A stretch of DNA of 64,000 nucleotides. It comes from Rhodovulum sp. 12E13 (lineage in GTDB: Bacteria > Pseudomonadota > Alphaproteobacteria > Rhodobacterales > Rhodobacteraceae). Shown in pieces: positions 7,867-15,897 of this stretch. The position numbers and the translations under genes were made by a program. The stretch spans positions 124,001 through 188,000 of the forward strand of contig NZ_QPLK01000003.1 of NCBI RefSeq assembly GCF_003340565.1. The letters run 5' to 3'. A model generated the notes under the pieces. That model searched no databases. It worked only from the letters and a program-made list of their open reading frames with translations, and had not been told where the DNA came from. Each line of letters begins with the position of its first letter. The first letter of the stretch is position 1.

Positions 7867-8454
7867 ATGGCCATCTTACCCAATGCAGGCTGCCGGCCGA
7901 CCCGGCGGGCCTTCCTCGCGTCGGCCGGCGCGGGCGCGGCGACGCTCGCACTCGCGGGCTGCAACAACGGCATCGGCTCGAACGGGGCCGCCCGGATCGA
8001 CGCGCGGGTCGACGAGACGCGGCGCTTCCTCTTCCAGACCTATCCCGCCACCGAGCGGCTCGAGTCGGATTCCGCCGGCCAGCTCTACATGCCGCTGGTC
8101 ACCGAGGCGGGCCTCGGCATCGGCGGCAGCTACGGCACCGGGGCGCTGCGGATCAACGGCGCGACCGTGGACTACTACGCGGCCTTCACCGCCACCCTGG
8201 GCCTGCAGGCGGGCGCGCAGCAATACGCGCACGCGCTGTTCTTCATGACGCCCGAGGCGCTGCGGCGCTTCCGCACGTCTTCGGGCTGGTCGGCCGGCGC
8301 GGAAGCGGAATATGCCACCCTCGACCGAGGGGGGAACATCTCGGCGGACACGCTGACCGCGATCGACCCGGTGATCGCGCTCGTCTTCGCCCAGACGGGG
8401 CTGATCGCGGGGGCCAACCTGCAGGGCACGAAGTACCAGCGCATCATCCCCTGA
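7867..8454 (+). CDS. SYLF-domain (YSC84/Ysc84-like) exported lipoprotein
   Basis: A 195-aa protein. The N-terminus carries twin arginines (TRRAFLASAG, residues 12-21) followed by a hydrophobic run and LALAGCNN. That suggests Tat export with a lipobox cysteine near residue 33. The rest resembles the SYLF lipid-binding domain: FQTYPATERLESDSAGQLYM, then GLGIGGSYGTGALRING, TVDYYAAFTATLGLQAGAQQ, and a C-terminal stretch rich in small residues. Such proteins bind membrane lipids; the bacterial role is unknown. ATG at 7867 follows GAGGCGGATC. It stands alone. Confidence 0.85.
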   Translation: MAILPNAGCRPTRRAFLASAGAGAATLALAGCNNGIGSNGAARIDARVDETRRFLFQTYPATERLESDSAGQLYMPLVTEAGLGIGGSYGTGALRINGATVDYYAAFTATLGLQAGAQQYAHALFFMTPEALRRFRTSSGWSAGAEAEYATLDRGGNISADTLTAIDPVIALVFAQTGLIAGANLQGTKYQRIIP

Positions 8455-8465
8455 GCCGCCGGAGC

Positions 8466-8530
8466 GCGGGGGGCGCTGCCCCCCGCCGGCCTGCGGCCGT
8501 CTCCGCCCGGAGTATTTGGGCCAAGATGAT
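8466..8530 (+). repeat. Rhodobacterales intergenic repeat, copy A
   Basis: A GC hairpin (GGGGGGC-GCT-GCCCCCC) is followed about 20 bases later by CCCGGAGTATTTGGGC and CCAAGATGA. This order, a C/G hairpin then a CCGGRRTATTT core and a purine-rich tail, is a short intergenic repeat I know from many rhodobacterial genomes. A second copy lies at 44931-44984 on the other strand. It sits between two converging genes. Confidence 0.65.
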
Positions 8531-8574
8531 GGGGGCGCGCGGCGCCGGAGCCCGTTCCGTGCTCGGCTCCCCGC

Positions 8575-9540
8575 CTATTCGGCCAGCATCCACGTGCCTT
8601 GCGGGAAGAAGGCATGGAAGGCGAAGGCGAACATGACGTCGTGGGGCAGGTCGGCGCCCGCGGCGTCGCGCACGCGGATCGTGCCCACCTCGCGGCCCTG
8701 CCCCAGATCTGCCGCGTCGAGCGCGCTGGCCTGCCCCTCGGCCCATGCAAGGGTGACGCCCGCCTCGGTCACCTCTCCCTCGACGCGCAGGCGCTCGACG
8801 GGCCAGGCGCGCTCGCCCACGCGCACGACGCGGGCGAGCGCGGGGATGTCGTGGGGCGGCAGGTCGCCCGAGTAGAGAAACGGGCGGGTGGAGCTGTCGT
8901 ATCCGACATAAGGGTTGCGGCCGTAGGAGCGGGGGTAGTCGGGCTCGTCCATCACCAGGCCCTGCGGATTGCGGGTGCGGAACTCGTCCCAGCTCTCCAT
9001 CCAGGTGGGCAGCGGATCGAGGCGGGTGCCGGTATGCTCACCCACGATCCCCTCGCCCACGGCCTGCTGCCACCAGCTCTCGGTCTGGCGGTCGTACATG
9101 ATCATGTCGGAGTGGCGCAGCTTGCCCGACACGCCGAATTCGAGCACCTCGCCCTCCACCCGCCGGTCGAAGGTGGGAAAGGAATTGCACAGCGGGCAGA
9201 AGGTGACGGCGATGGGCACCCCGCCCACCTCGTCGTTCACGATCTCGTGCCAGGTAAGGTAGCGGATCGGGTAGGCGCGCGGCGTGGCGCCCTCGATCTC
9301 GACCGTGACGACGGGCTCGCGGCCGGCCAGCCTGTCCTCCTCGGCCACCTCGACGAATTTCGGGCCCGTGATCGCGGGGATACCGTCCTTCGGCGGGCCG
9401 CCCGAGACGATCTCCGACCAGTCCTCGACCGAGGTCTGCGAGAAGTCGGTGGCGGGCCACTCGTTGCGCCAGATCGACGGGTCGGCGGCGACAGGGGCGG
9501 CGAGGGCGACTGTCAGTGCAATGACCAGGGGGCGAAGCAT
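8575..9540 (-). CDS. DUF3179 domain-containing exported protein
   Basis: A 321-aa protein with a clear signal peptide (MLRPLVIALTVALAAPVAA, cleavage near residue 19). The mature part is a DUF3179 domain: YPIRYLTWHEIVNDEVGGVP, then VTFCPLCNSFPTFDRRV with the family's CPLC motif near residue 115, LRHSDMIMYDRQTESWWQQ, and YGRNPYVGYDSS further on. The family is exported and of unknown biochemical role; the CxxC and conserved histidines suggest metal or redox chemistry. ATG at 9540 has AAGG 9 bases upstream; ATG at 9549 would add only MHP. The next gene upstream begins 90 bases away on the same strand. Confidence 0.88.
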   Translation of the reverse strand: MLRPLVIALTVALAAPVAADPSIWRNEWPATDFSQTSVEDWSEIVSGGPPKDGIPAITGPKFVEVAEEDRLAGREPVVTVEIEGATPRAYPIRYLTWHEIVNDEVGGVPIAVTFCPLCNSFPTFDRRVEGEVLEFGVSGKLRHSDMIMYDRQTESWWQQAVGEGIVGEHTGTRLDPLPTWMESWDEFRTRNPQGLVMDEPDYPRSYGRNPYVGYDSSTRPFLYSGDLPPHDIPALARVVRVGERAWPVERLRVEGEVTEAGVTLAWAEGQASALDAADLGQGREVGTIRVRDAAGADLPHDVMFAFAFHAFFPQGTWMLAE

Positions 9541-9629
9541 GGGATGCATCCTTGGCAGCGGGGGCACGCTCCACCCTGACAGGCGTCGGCGGCGCTGCCT
9601 AGCCGGGCTCGCGCGAACGTGCGCCCGCG

Positions 9630-10361
9630 TCAGCGCAACACGAAGGCGAAGGCACGGCGCAGCTCGGCCATCGCGTTCCGCTCGAAGAGGCGACCGTGGG
9701 AGAGCACGATCCGCTCCGGCGCCCAGCCGAGCAACGTCTCGACCGAGGCGCGCAAGGCGGCGCGGTCGCGGAACGTGGCGCGCATGTCCGGCGGCATCCG
9801 CCCCTTCGGCGCCGCGATCCCGGCCAGCCGGACGAGCGGGCGCATCCAGATCGGCAGGCGCGCGGGTTCGAAATTCTCGATCAGGTCGGTCAGGATCAGG
9901 GTGCGGCTCGGCCTGTGGAAGAACACCGCCTCGCGGTGCACCGCGTTGCCCGCCACGACGATCTGCTCGATCGTGCCGTGCCAGTCGGGGGGCGCCGCGT
10001 CGGTCAGGTCGCGGTCGACTCGCAGGCGCTTGCCGCGCGCCTCTGCCCTGGCGGCGACGCCCGGAGCGGCCCAGAGAAGCGCCTCGGGAAAGGCGGCCTG
10101 CCACTCCGGAAGATATGCGTAGTGGATCCAGTTGGGCGCGATCAGGTGGCCAACGGTGCCGAGGGCGGCGAGGTCTGACGCCAGCCCCTCGGTCAGCCGG
10201 GTGGGCGAGTGCACCCACAGCGCGCCCGCGGGAAGACGAATGACGGTCGCCCGCGTCGTGAAGGGCAGGCCCGCGAAGCGGATCGCGGGGCCGTCGATCA
10301 GCCACAGGTCTCGGGCGAAGGCTTTCGGCGTGTCGATGGGGGTGTAGAGGCGCACCCCCAT
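9630..10361 (-). CDS. DUF4336 domain-containing protein (metallo-hydrolase-like)
   Basis: A 243-aa cytoplasmic protein of the DUF4336 family: LYTPIDTPKAFARDLWLIDG at the start, then TTRATVIRLPAGALWVHSPT, IAPNWIHYAYLPEWQAAFP near residue 98, and ERIVLSHGRLFE near the end. Members look like degenerate metallo-beta-lactamase-fold enzymes; the histidines in NWIHY and LSHGR may be metal ligands. No function is established. It begins 4 bases after the stop of the downstream-numbered cyclophilin gene, so it is probably translated from the same message as the two cyclophilins. Confidence 0.85.
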   Translation of the reverse strand: MGVRLYTPIDTPKAFARDLWLIDGPAIRFAGLPFTTRATVIRLPAGALWVHSPTRLTEGLASDLAALGTVGHLIAPNWIHYAYLPEWQAAFPEALLWAAPGVAARAEARGKRLRVDRDLTDAAPPDWHGTIEQIVVAGNAVHREAVFFHRPSRTLILTDLIENFEPARLPIWMRPLVRLAGIAAPKGRMPPDMRATFRDRAALRASVETLLGWAPERIVLSHGRLFERNAMAELRRAFAFVLR

Positions 10362-10365
10362 CGTC

Positions 10366-11016
10366 TCAGCCCTCGGGGCCGCCGTTGACGGTGACGCGCT
10401 CCATAACGTCGGGCTGGCCGATCACCGCGCCGTTCTGCCCCGCGCCGCGCTTGATCGCGTCGACCACCTCCATCCCCTCGATGACGCGCCCGACGACCGT
10501 GTACTGGCCATCGAGGAACGGGCCGGGCTCGAACATGATGAAGAACTGCGAATTGGCGCTGTCGGGGCTCTGCGCGCGGGCCATGCCGACCACGCCGCGC
10601 TCGAAGGGGATGTCGGAGAACTCGGCGGGCAGGTCGGGCAGGTCGGAGCCGCCGCGTCCGGCCATCGACATGTCGCCCCCCAGCCGGCCGAACTCGACAT
10701 CGCCGGTCTGCGCCATGAACTCGTCGATCACGCGGTGGAACACCACGCCGTCATAGGCGCCTTCCCCGGCGAGCGCGGTGATGCGCTCGACGTGCCGGGG
10801 GGCGACGTCTTCCAGCAGGTCGATGACGACGGTGCCCTCCGCCTCGCCCGCGACCTCGATGCGCAGAACGGAATCTCGGGGATCGACCGGGGCAGGCTGA
10901 GATCGCTCCGTTGTAACGGAGGGTGGTGGCTGCACTTCGCCCGGTCGCAACAGAAGGAACGCCGCGATCACTACAGCGGCAAGAATGACCGCCCCTGCCA
11001 CGGCGGCATTACGCAT
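10366..11016 (-). CDS. Peptidylprolyl isomerase (cyclophilin), membrane-anchored or exported
   Basis: A 216-aa protein with a hydrophobic N-terminus (residues about 5-24, ending FLLLRPG) that could be a signal anchor or an uncleaved signal peptide. A proline-rich linker and a cyclophilin domain follow: [49 protein letters not shown] and GQYTVVGRVIEGMEVVDAI. The active-site arginine (FHRV) and the QFFI phenylalanine are present. It should catalyse proline isomerisation during folding outside the cytoplasm. Its start overlaps the end of the next cyclophilin gene by 8 bases, so the two are translationally coupled. Confidence 0.92.
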   Translation of the reverse strand: MRNAAVAGAVILAAVVIAAFLLLRPGEVQPPPSVTTERSQPAPVDPRDSVLRIEVAGEAEGTVVIDLLEDVAPRHVERITALAGEGAYDGVVFHRVIDEFMAQTGDVEFGRLGGDMSMAGRGGSDLPDLPAEFSDIPFERGVVGMARAQSPDSANSQFFIMFEPGPFLDGQYTVVGRVIEGMEVVDAIKRGAGQNGAVIGQPDVMERVTVNGGPEG

Positions 11017-11509
11017 CGGCGGCCACCTTCACGCTGACCATGTGGTCGGGATTGGCGGGAGGCTCGCCGCGGGTGATCGCGTCGACATGGGCCATGCCGT
11101 CGATCACGCGACCGTAGACGGTGTACTGGCCGTTGAGGAAGTGGTTGTCGGAAAAGTTGATGAAGAATTGCGAGTTGGCGCTGTCGGGGCTCGCGGCGCG
11201 GGCCGCGCCGATCGTGCCCCGGTCGTGCGGGATCTTCGAGAACTCGGCCTTGAGGTTGGGCAGGTCCGAGCCGCCCGTGCCCGCGCGGCGCAGGTCGCCC
11301 CCCTTGGCGCCGTGCTTCACGTCGCCGGTCTGCGCCATGAAACCGTCGATCACCCGGTGGAACACCACGCCGTCATAGGCCCCGGCGCGGGCGAGCTCCT
11401 TCATCCGGGCGCAATGCTCCGGCGCGATGTCGGGCAACAGCTCGACCGTCACCGTGCCGCCCTCCAGCTCGATGAGGATGGTGTTCTCGGGGTCCTTGAT
11501 CTCGGCCAT
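11009..11509 (-). CDS. Cytoplasmic peptidylprolyl isomerase (cyclophilin)
   Basis: A compact 166-aa cyclophilin without a signal sequence. It is closely similar to the product of the next gene: [59 protein letters not shown] and [19 protein letters not shown]. Active-site Arg and Phe are in place. The pair resembles the cytoplasmic/periplasmic cyclophilin doublet common in alphaproteobacteria. ATG at 11509 is preceded by AAGGAGAGGCGC. The divergent pgk gene starts 68 bases away, so both promoters share this short region. Confidence 0.94.
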   Translation of the reverse strand: MAEIKDPENTILIELEGGTVTVELLPDIAPEHCARMKELARAGAYDGVVFHRVIDGFMAQTGDVKHGAKGGDLRRAGTGGSDLPNLKAEFSKIPHDRGTIGAARAASPDSANSQFFINFSDNHFLNGQYTVYGRVIDGMAHVDAITRGEPPANPDHMVSVKVAADA

Positions 11510-11577
11510 GCGCCTCTCCTTGCGTCGCTGTCGGCGCGACCCTAAACGGGGGGCGCACGGATCGGAAGGGGGCGCGC

Positions 11578-12759
11578 ATGGGCTGGCAGACGCTCGACGA
11601 CATGGAGCTTTCGGGGCGCACGGCGCTGGTGCGGGTGGATGTCAACGTACCGGTCGAGGACGGGCGCGTGACCGACGCGACGCGGATCGAGCGCATCGTG
11701 CCGACGGTGCGCGACCTGATGGACAAGGGCGCCCTGCCCGTCCTGATCGCGCATTTCGGCCGGCCCAAGGGCAAGGTCGTGCCGGAGATGTCGCTGTCGG
11801 TCACGGTGCCGGCTCTCGAGGCGGCGCTGGGCGTGCCGGTCAGGCTGGTGACCTTCGAGGAAGCGCCCGAGGCCGTGGGCGCGCAGAAACCGGGCGAGGT
11901 GCTGCTGCTCGAGAACATCCGCTTCCAGCCGGGCGAGGAGAAGAACGACCCGGTGCTCGCCGCGCAACTCGCGGCGCTGGGCGATGTCTATGTCAACGAC
12001 GCGTTCTCGGCCGCGCACCGGGCGCATGCCTCGACCGAGGCGCTGGCGCATCTGCTGCCGGCCTGCGCGGGGCGGCTGATGGAGGCGGAGCTCAAGGCGC
12101 TCGAGGCGGCGCTATCGGCCCCCGAGCGGCCGCTCTGCGCGGTGGTGGGGGGCGCCAAGGTCTCGACCAAGATCGACCTTCTGAAGAACCTCGTGGCGCG
12201 GGTCGATCACCTCGTGATCGGGGGCGGGATGGCCAACACCTTCCTCGCCGCGCAGGGGCTGGAGATCGGCACCTCGCTGGCCGAGCGCGACATGGGCGAG
12301 ACGGCGCGCGAGATCATGGCCCGCGCCGAGGAGACGGGATGCCGCGTGCACCTGCCCGTCGACGTGGTGGTGGCCGAGAGGTTCGAGGCGGGGGCGCCGT
12401 CGCAGACGGTGGCGGCCGAGGCCTGCCCGGCCGACCGGATGATCCTCGATGCCGGCCCCGAGACGGTGGAGCGGCTTAAGGAACTGTTCGGCACCTGCCG
12501 CACGCTCATCTGGAACGGCCCGCTCGGCGCCTTCGAGATCGCGCCGTTCGACGCGGCCACGGTGGCCGCGGCGCGCGCGGCGGCCGAGGCGACCGGGGCG
12601 GATGCGCTTGTCAGCGTGGCGGGGGGCGGCGACACGGTGTCGGCGCTGCACCACGCAGGCGTGGCCGACGATTTCAGCTATGTCAGCACGGCGGGCGGCG
12701 CTTTCCTCGAATGGATGGAGGGCAAGGAGTTGCCGGGGGTCGCCGCGCTCCACCGCTGA
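11578..12759 (+). CDS. pgk: Phosphoglycerate kinase
   Basis: A 393-aa glycolytic enzyme that transfers phosphate from 1,3-bisphosphoglycerate to ADP. Typical signatures: [20 protein letters not shown] (substrate site, residues 16-35), [67 protein letters not shown], and [16 protein letters not shown] near the nucleotide site. Length is normal. A class I aldolase of the same pathway is encoded 1.8 kb downstream. ATG at 11578 is preceded by GGAAGGGGGCGCGC. Confidence 0.97.
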   Translation: MGWQTLDDMELSGRTALVRVDVNVPVEDGRVTDATRIERIVPTVRDLMDKGALPVLIAHFGRPKGKVVPEMSLSVTVPALEAALGVPVRLVTFEEAPEAVGAQKPGEVLLLENIRFQPGEEKNDPVLAAQLAALGDVYVNDAFSAAHRAHASTEALAHLLPACAGRLMEAELKALEAALSAPERPLCAVVGGAKVSTKIDLLKNLVARVDHLVIGGGMANTFLAAQGLEIGTSLAERDMGETAREIMARAEETGCRVHLPVDVVVAERFEAGAPSQTVAAEACPADRMILDAGPETVERLKELFGTCRTLIWNGPLGAFEIAPFDAATVAAARAAAEATGADALVSVAGGGDTVSALHHAGVADDFSYVSTAGGAFLEWMEGKELPGVAALHR

Positions 12760-12875
12760 GGGGCGCCCGAGGAGGGCGTTGGCCCGCGACGGCTGTGCCG
12801 CGCCTCTTGGGCCTTGCGTAGCGTAAAGCACTGGGGCCTTCTGGGCAGGACCTGTCGCTGCCCGAGGTGCCTGCC

Positions 12876-14477
12876 ATGACCATCCCCGCCCGCCGCACTG
12901 CCCGCCGTCGCAGGCCGGTCCCCCTTGCGCTCGCTGCCGCCATCGCGGTGTCCGCCCTGCCCGGAACGGGGCATGGCCAGGGCTGGGCCGATGTGTTCTC
13001 GCCCGACCGCGTGGCCGAGAGCGTGCTGCAATCGCTGCTGATGACGGCACGGACGCAGGCCGACATCGTGTATGGCGCAATGAGCGTCGATGTGCTCGGC
13101 GCCCGCGCCACGCTCACCGACCTTCGGGTCTGGCCCTTCCTCGACTGGGACGAGGCGGGCGATTGCGCGATCGAGGTCGCCCGTGTCGCGGTGCAGGGCA
13201 GCCCGCTGACCGTGACCGATCGGGCGAAGATGCGGCTCGCGGCGCACGGCGTCTCCGTTCCGGCCGCCTGTCTGCCCCCGGATGGGCGCGCGGCGCTGGC
13301 TGCGGTCGGTCGGTCCGAGGTGGCGCTGTCTTACGTGGCGGCGACGCTCGACTACGACGTGCCGAGCGCGGGGGCGCAGATGACGCTGCGCGCCACCGCG
13401 CCGGGCTTTGCCGCCGCCGATCTCGCGGCCCGGTTCGACTACCTCTGGTTCGAGGCCGACGACGAGATGGAGGAACCGCAGCCGGTGGCCTTTCTCGAAG
13501 AGGCGTCGCTGGGCCTCGAGGATCTCGGGGGCTGGCCATCCGTCGCGCCGCTCCTGCCGCCGCAACTGCTCGACGCAGGCTCGGCGGCCTTCCTCGTCGA
13601 GGGGTTTCTCGGCTCGGCGGTGATCGGCATGGGGGGCGGCGCCGAGGCGGGCGCGACCCTGAGCGAGGAACAGCGCCGCTTCGTCGACAGCGCGGTCGAG
13701 GCGTGGACGGCGTTCCTCGCCGAGCCGGGGCGGCTCGAGCTCGCCACGCAGATTCCGGCGGGAGCGCCTGTCTATCTCGACCCGGCATGGAACGACGCGC
13801 CGGCCGAAGCCTTCGCCGCCCTCGCCCCGGTGATCGCCCACGGCACGGGCGCAGCGGCCGGGCCGGTGCCGCGGGCGGCCCTGCGCGCCGCGCTGGAAGC
13901 CGTGCAGGGCGGCACGGAGAGCGGGATCGCCCCCGACGCCCGCCTCGACGTCGGCCGGGCGCTCGTCACCGGGATCGGCGCGCCGCGCGATGTCGCAGCG
14001 GGCGTGGCGCTGCTCGAGGGGCTGGCCGGGACGGGCGATGCCGATGCGGCGGCGTTGCTCGCCGAGGCGCTCGAGACCCGCGACCCCGAGGCCGCCTACG
14101 GCTGGGCGCTGCGGGCGGCCGCGGCAGGCGCGCCAGGCGCAGCGGCCCGGCTCGACCGGCTGGAGCGGCAGGTGCCGCCGGTCGCCGCCCTCGCCGCGCA
14201 GGACACGCTTGCCGGCCCGCTCGACGCCGTGGCGGGCGCCGGTCGCGCCGTGCTGTCGGATCTCGCGCAGGCCCGCCTGACGGGGCAAGGGGCAGTGCGC
14301 AGCTACCGCCACGCCGCCACGCTCGCCCGGCTGATCGGCGCGAGCGGCGACCCCGAAGGCCGCGCCCTTCTGGAAGAGATCGACGCGCGCATGGCCGGTG
14401 GCGGCTCGGCATGGAGCGCGGTCGAGGACGAGGCAGCGGCGGCGGCGCTCGCGCTCTGGCTCGGACAGGCGCAGTGA
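12876..14477 (+). CDS. Exported protein with C-terminal Sel1-like repeats, hypothetical
   Basis: A 533-aa protein with an arginine-rich start and hydrophobic signal sequence (VPLALAAAIAVSALPGTGHG). The first 330 residues of the mature part are unrecognised and begin FSPDRVAESVLQSLLMTART. From about residue 350 to the end there are helical repeats of the Sel1 type (GAPRDVAAGVALLEGLAGTG, then EAAYGWALRAAAAGAPGAAA), which usually mediate protein contacts. ATG at 12876 with GAGG 8 bases upstream is preferred over GTG at 12867. It stands between two glycolytic genes but no link to them is evident. Location is probably periplasmic; function unknown. Confidence 0.72.
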   Translation: MTIPARRTARRRRPVPLALAAAIAVSALPGTGHGQGWADVFSPDRVAESVLQSLLMTARTQADIVYGAMSVDVLGARATLTDLRVWPFLDWDEAGDCAIEVARVAVQGSPLTVTDRAKMRLAAHGVSVPAACLPPDGRAALAAVGRSEVALSYVAATLDYDVPSAGAQMTLRATAPGFAAADLAARFDYLWFEADDEMEEPQPVAFLEEASLGLEDLGGWPSVAPLLPPQLLDAGSAAFLVEGFLGSAVIGMGGGAEAGATLSEEQRRFVDSAVEAWTAFLAEPGRLELATQIPAGAPVYLDPAWNDAPAEAFAALAPVIAHGTGAAAGPVPRAALRAALEAVQGGTESGIAPDARLDVGRALVTGIGAPRDVAAGVALLEGLAGTGDADAAALLAEALETRDPEAAYGWALRAAAAGAPGAAARLDRLERQVPPVAALAAQDTLAGPLDAVAGAGRAVLSDLAQARLTGQGAVRSYRHAATLARLIGASGDPEGRALLEEIDARMAGGGSAWSAVEDEAAAAALALWLGQAQ

Positions 14478-14589
14478 GGGCCGCGCCAGCCGCTTTGCGG
14501 CCACCGCCGCCGCAATCGTGCTTGCACGACGGCCTGTCGGCCCTTACCCCGCGCCCGAGGGCAGAGGCCACCAGGAAGGATCAAGCACC

Positions 14590-15519
14590 ATGAAGGCGAC
14601 CCGCACCGTTCAGCGCATCCTCGCGAATTACGAGGGCGAGACCCCCGGCGTGAAGGGCAAGCTCTGCCAGATGCTGATGGCGGGCAAGCTCGGCGGCACC
14701 GGCAAGATGATCATCCTGCCCGTCGACCAGGGCTTCGAGCACGGGCCGGCGCGCTCGTTCGGGCCGAACCCAGACGCCTACGACCCGCATTATCATTACC
14801 GCATGGCGATCGATGCGGGGCTCAACGCCTATGCCGCGCCGCTGGGGCCGCTCGAGGCGGGCGCCGACACCTTCGCCGGCCAGATCCCGACGATCCTGAA
14901 GGTGAACAGCGCCAACTCGCTGATGGGCCCGGGCGCCGGCAAGAACCAGGCGGTGACGGCGAGCGTCGACGACGCGCTGCGGCTCGGCTGCGCGGCCATC
15001 GGCTTTACCATCTATCCCGGCTCGGACATGGCGCTCGACATGTTCGAGGAGATCGTCGAGATGCGGCGCGAGGCGGCGGCCTGCGGCCTCGCGACGGTGA
15101 TCTGGTCCTATCCCCGCGGCGAGGCGCTGTCGAAGGAGGGCGAGACGGCAGCCGACGTCACCGCCTATGCCGCCCATATCGCGGCGCTTCTGGGGGCGCA
15201 CATCATCAAGGTGAAGCTGTCGACCGACCACCTTGAGCAGCCCGAGGCAAAAAAGGTCTACGAGAGCGAGGGCATCGACATCTCGACTCAGGCCGCGCGG
15301 GTGGCCGACTGCGTGCGCTCGGCCTTCGACGGGCGGCGGCTGATCGTCTTCTCTGGCGGGGCCAAGAAGGGGGTCGACGGGGTCTACGACGACGCCCGCG
15401 CGATCCGCGACGGCGGCGGCAACGGCTCGATCATCGGGCGCAACAGCTTCCAGCGCGACCGGGGCGAGGCGCTGGAAATGCTGAACAAGCTCGTCGACAT
15501 CTACAAGGGCCGCGCCTGA
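14590..15519 (+). CDS. Class I fructose-bisphosphate aldolase (DhnA/FbaB type)
   Basis: A 309-aa aldolase of the bacterial class I (DhnA) family, which cleaves fructose 1,6-bisphosphate via a Schiff-base lysine without metal. Recognisable parts are MIILPVDQGFEHGPARSF (residues about 38-55), ILKVNSANSLMGPG, GFTIYPGSDMALDMFEEI, VIWSYPRGEALSKEG, HIIKVKLSTDHLEQPEAKK with the Schiff-base lysine in IKVKLS, and IVFSGGAKKG near the phosphate site. A TIM-barrel enzyme acting in glycolysis or gluconeogenesis in the cytoplasm. ATG at 14590 follows AGGAAGGATCAAGCACC. A hairpin is found just after the stop. Confidence 0.93.
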   Translation: MKATRTVQRILANYEGETPGVKGKLCQMLMAGKLGGTGKMIILPVDQGFEHGPARSFGPNPDAYDPHYHYRMAIDAGLNAYAAPLGPLEAGADTFAGQIPTILKVNSANSLMGPGAGKNQAVTASVDDALRLGCAAIGFTIYPGSDMALDMFEEIVEMRREAAACGLATVIWSYPRGEALSKEGETAADVTAYAAHIAALLGAHIIKVKLSTDHLEQPEAKKVYESEGIDISTQAARVADCVRSAFDGRRLIVFSGGAKKGVDGVYDDARAIRDGGGNGSIIGRNSFQRDRGEALEMLNKLVDIYKGRA

Positions 15520-15527
15520 CGGCTGTC

Positions 15528-15548
15528 GGGCCGCGCCCCGCGCGGCCC
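15528..15548 (+). terminator. Hairpin after the aldolase gene, possible terminator
   Basis: GGGCCGCG (15528-15535) pairs with CGCGGCCC (15541-15548) over a 5-base loop, starting 8 bases after the aldolase stop codon. No T tract follows, so termination here would need Rho or be partial. Confidence 0.4.
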
Positions 15549-15683
15549 CGGGGGAGAGACGTGCCCGATGGCGAACGTGCTGGCGCCCGAACGGGCGGAA
15601 ACCCGCCCAATGCGGCACGGCACGCTTCAAGCCGGCGCGCGCAAGGTCTATCCGGAGGTTACGAAATCTCCGGGAGAAAGCGC

Positions 15684-15881
15684 ATGCAGGTCGGAACGGT
15701 CGCGGTAGTCATCGGGGCGGCGCTTCTGTGGATCGACGCCCAATACCTCGCCGGCATCGGCGCGAGCGGCACGCCCGAGGCGAGCCTGGCCGCACCGGCG
15801 GGTTTCGTCTTGCTCTTCCTCGGCACGGTGGTCGGCATCGGCGACGGGATGCGCCGGCTTTTGCGCCGCATGGCCGCCTGA
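15684..15881 (+). CDS. Small membrane protein, hypothetical
   Basis: A 65-aa protein with two hydrophobic stretches (about residues 4-24 and 38-54) separated by a short loop and ending RRLLRRMAA. GGGAGA lies 6 bases before ATG. Small two-helix proteins of this kind are common and uncharacterised in Rhodobacteraceae. It converges with aidB, whose stop is 16 bases away. Longer in-frame openings exist upstream but have no ribosome binding site. Confidence 0.6.
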   Translation: MQVGTVAVVIGAALLWIDAQYLAGIGASGTPEASLAAPAGFVLLFLGTVVGIGDGMRRLLRRMAA

Positions 15882-15897
15882 TCTTTCGGCCGCACGT

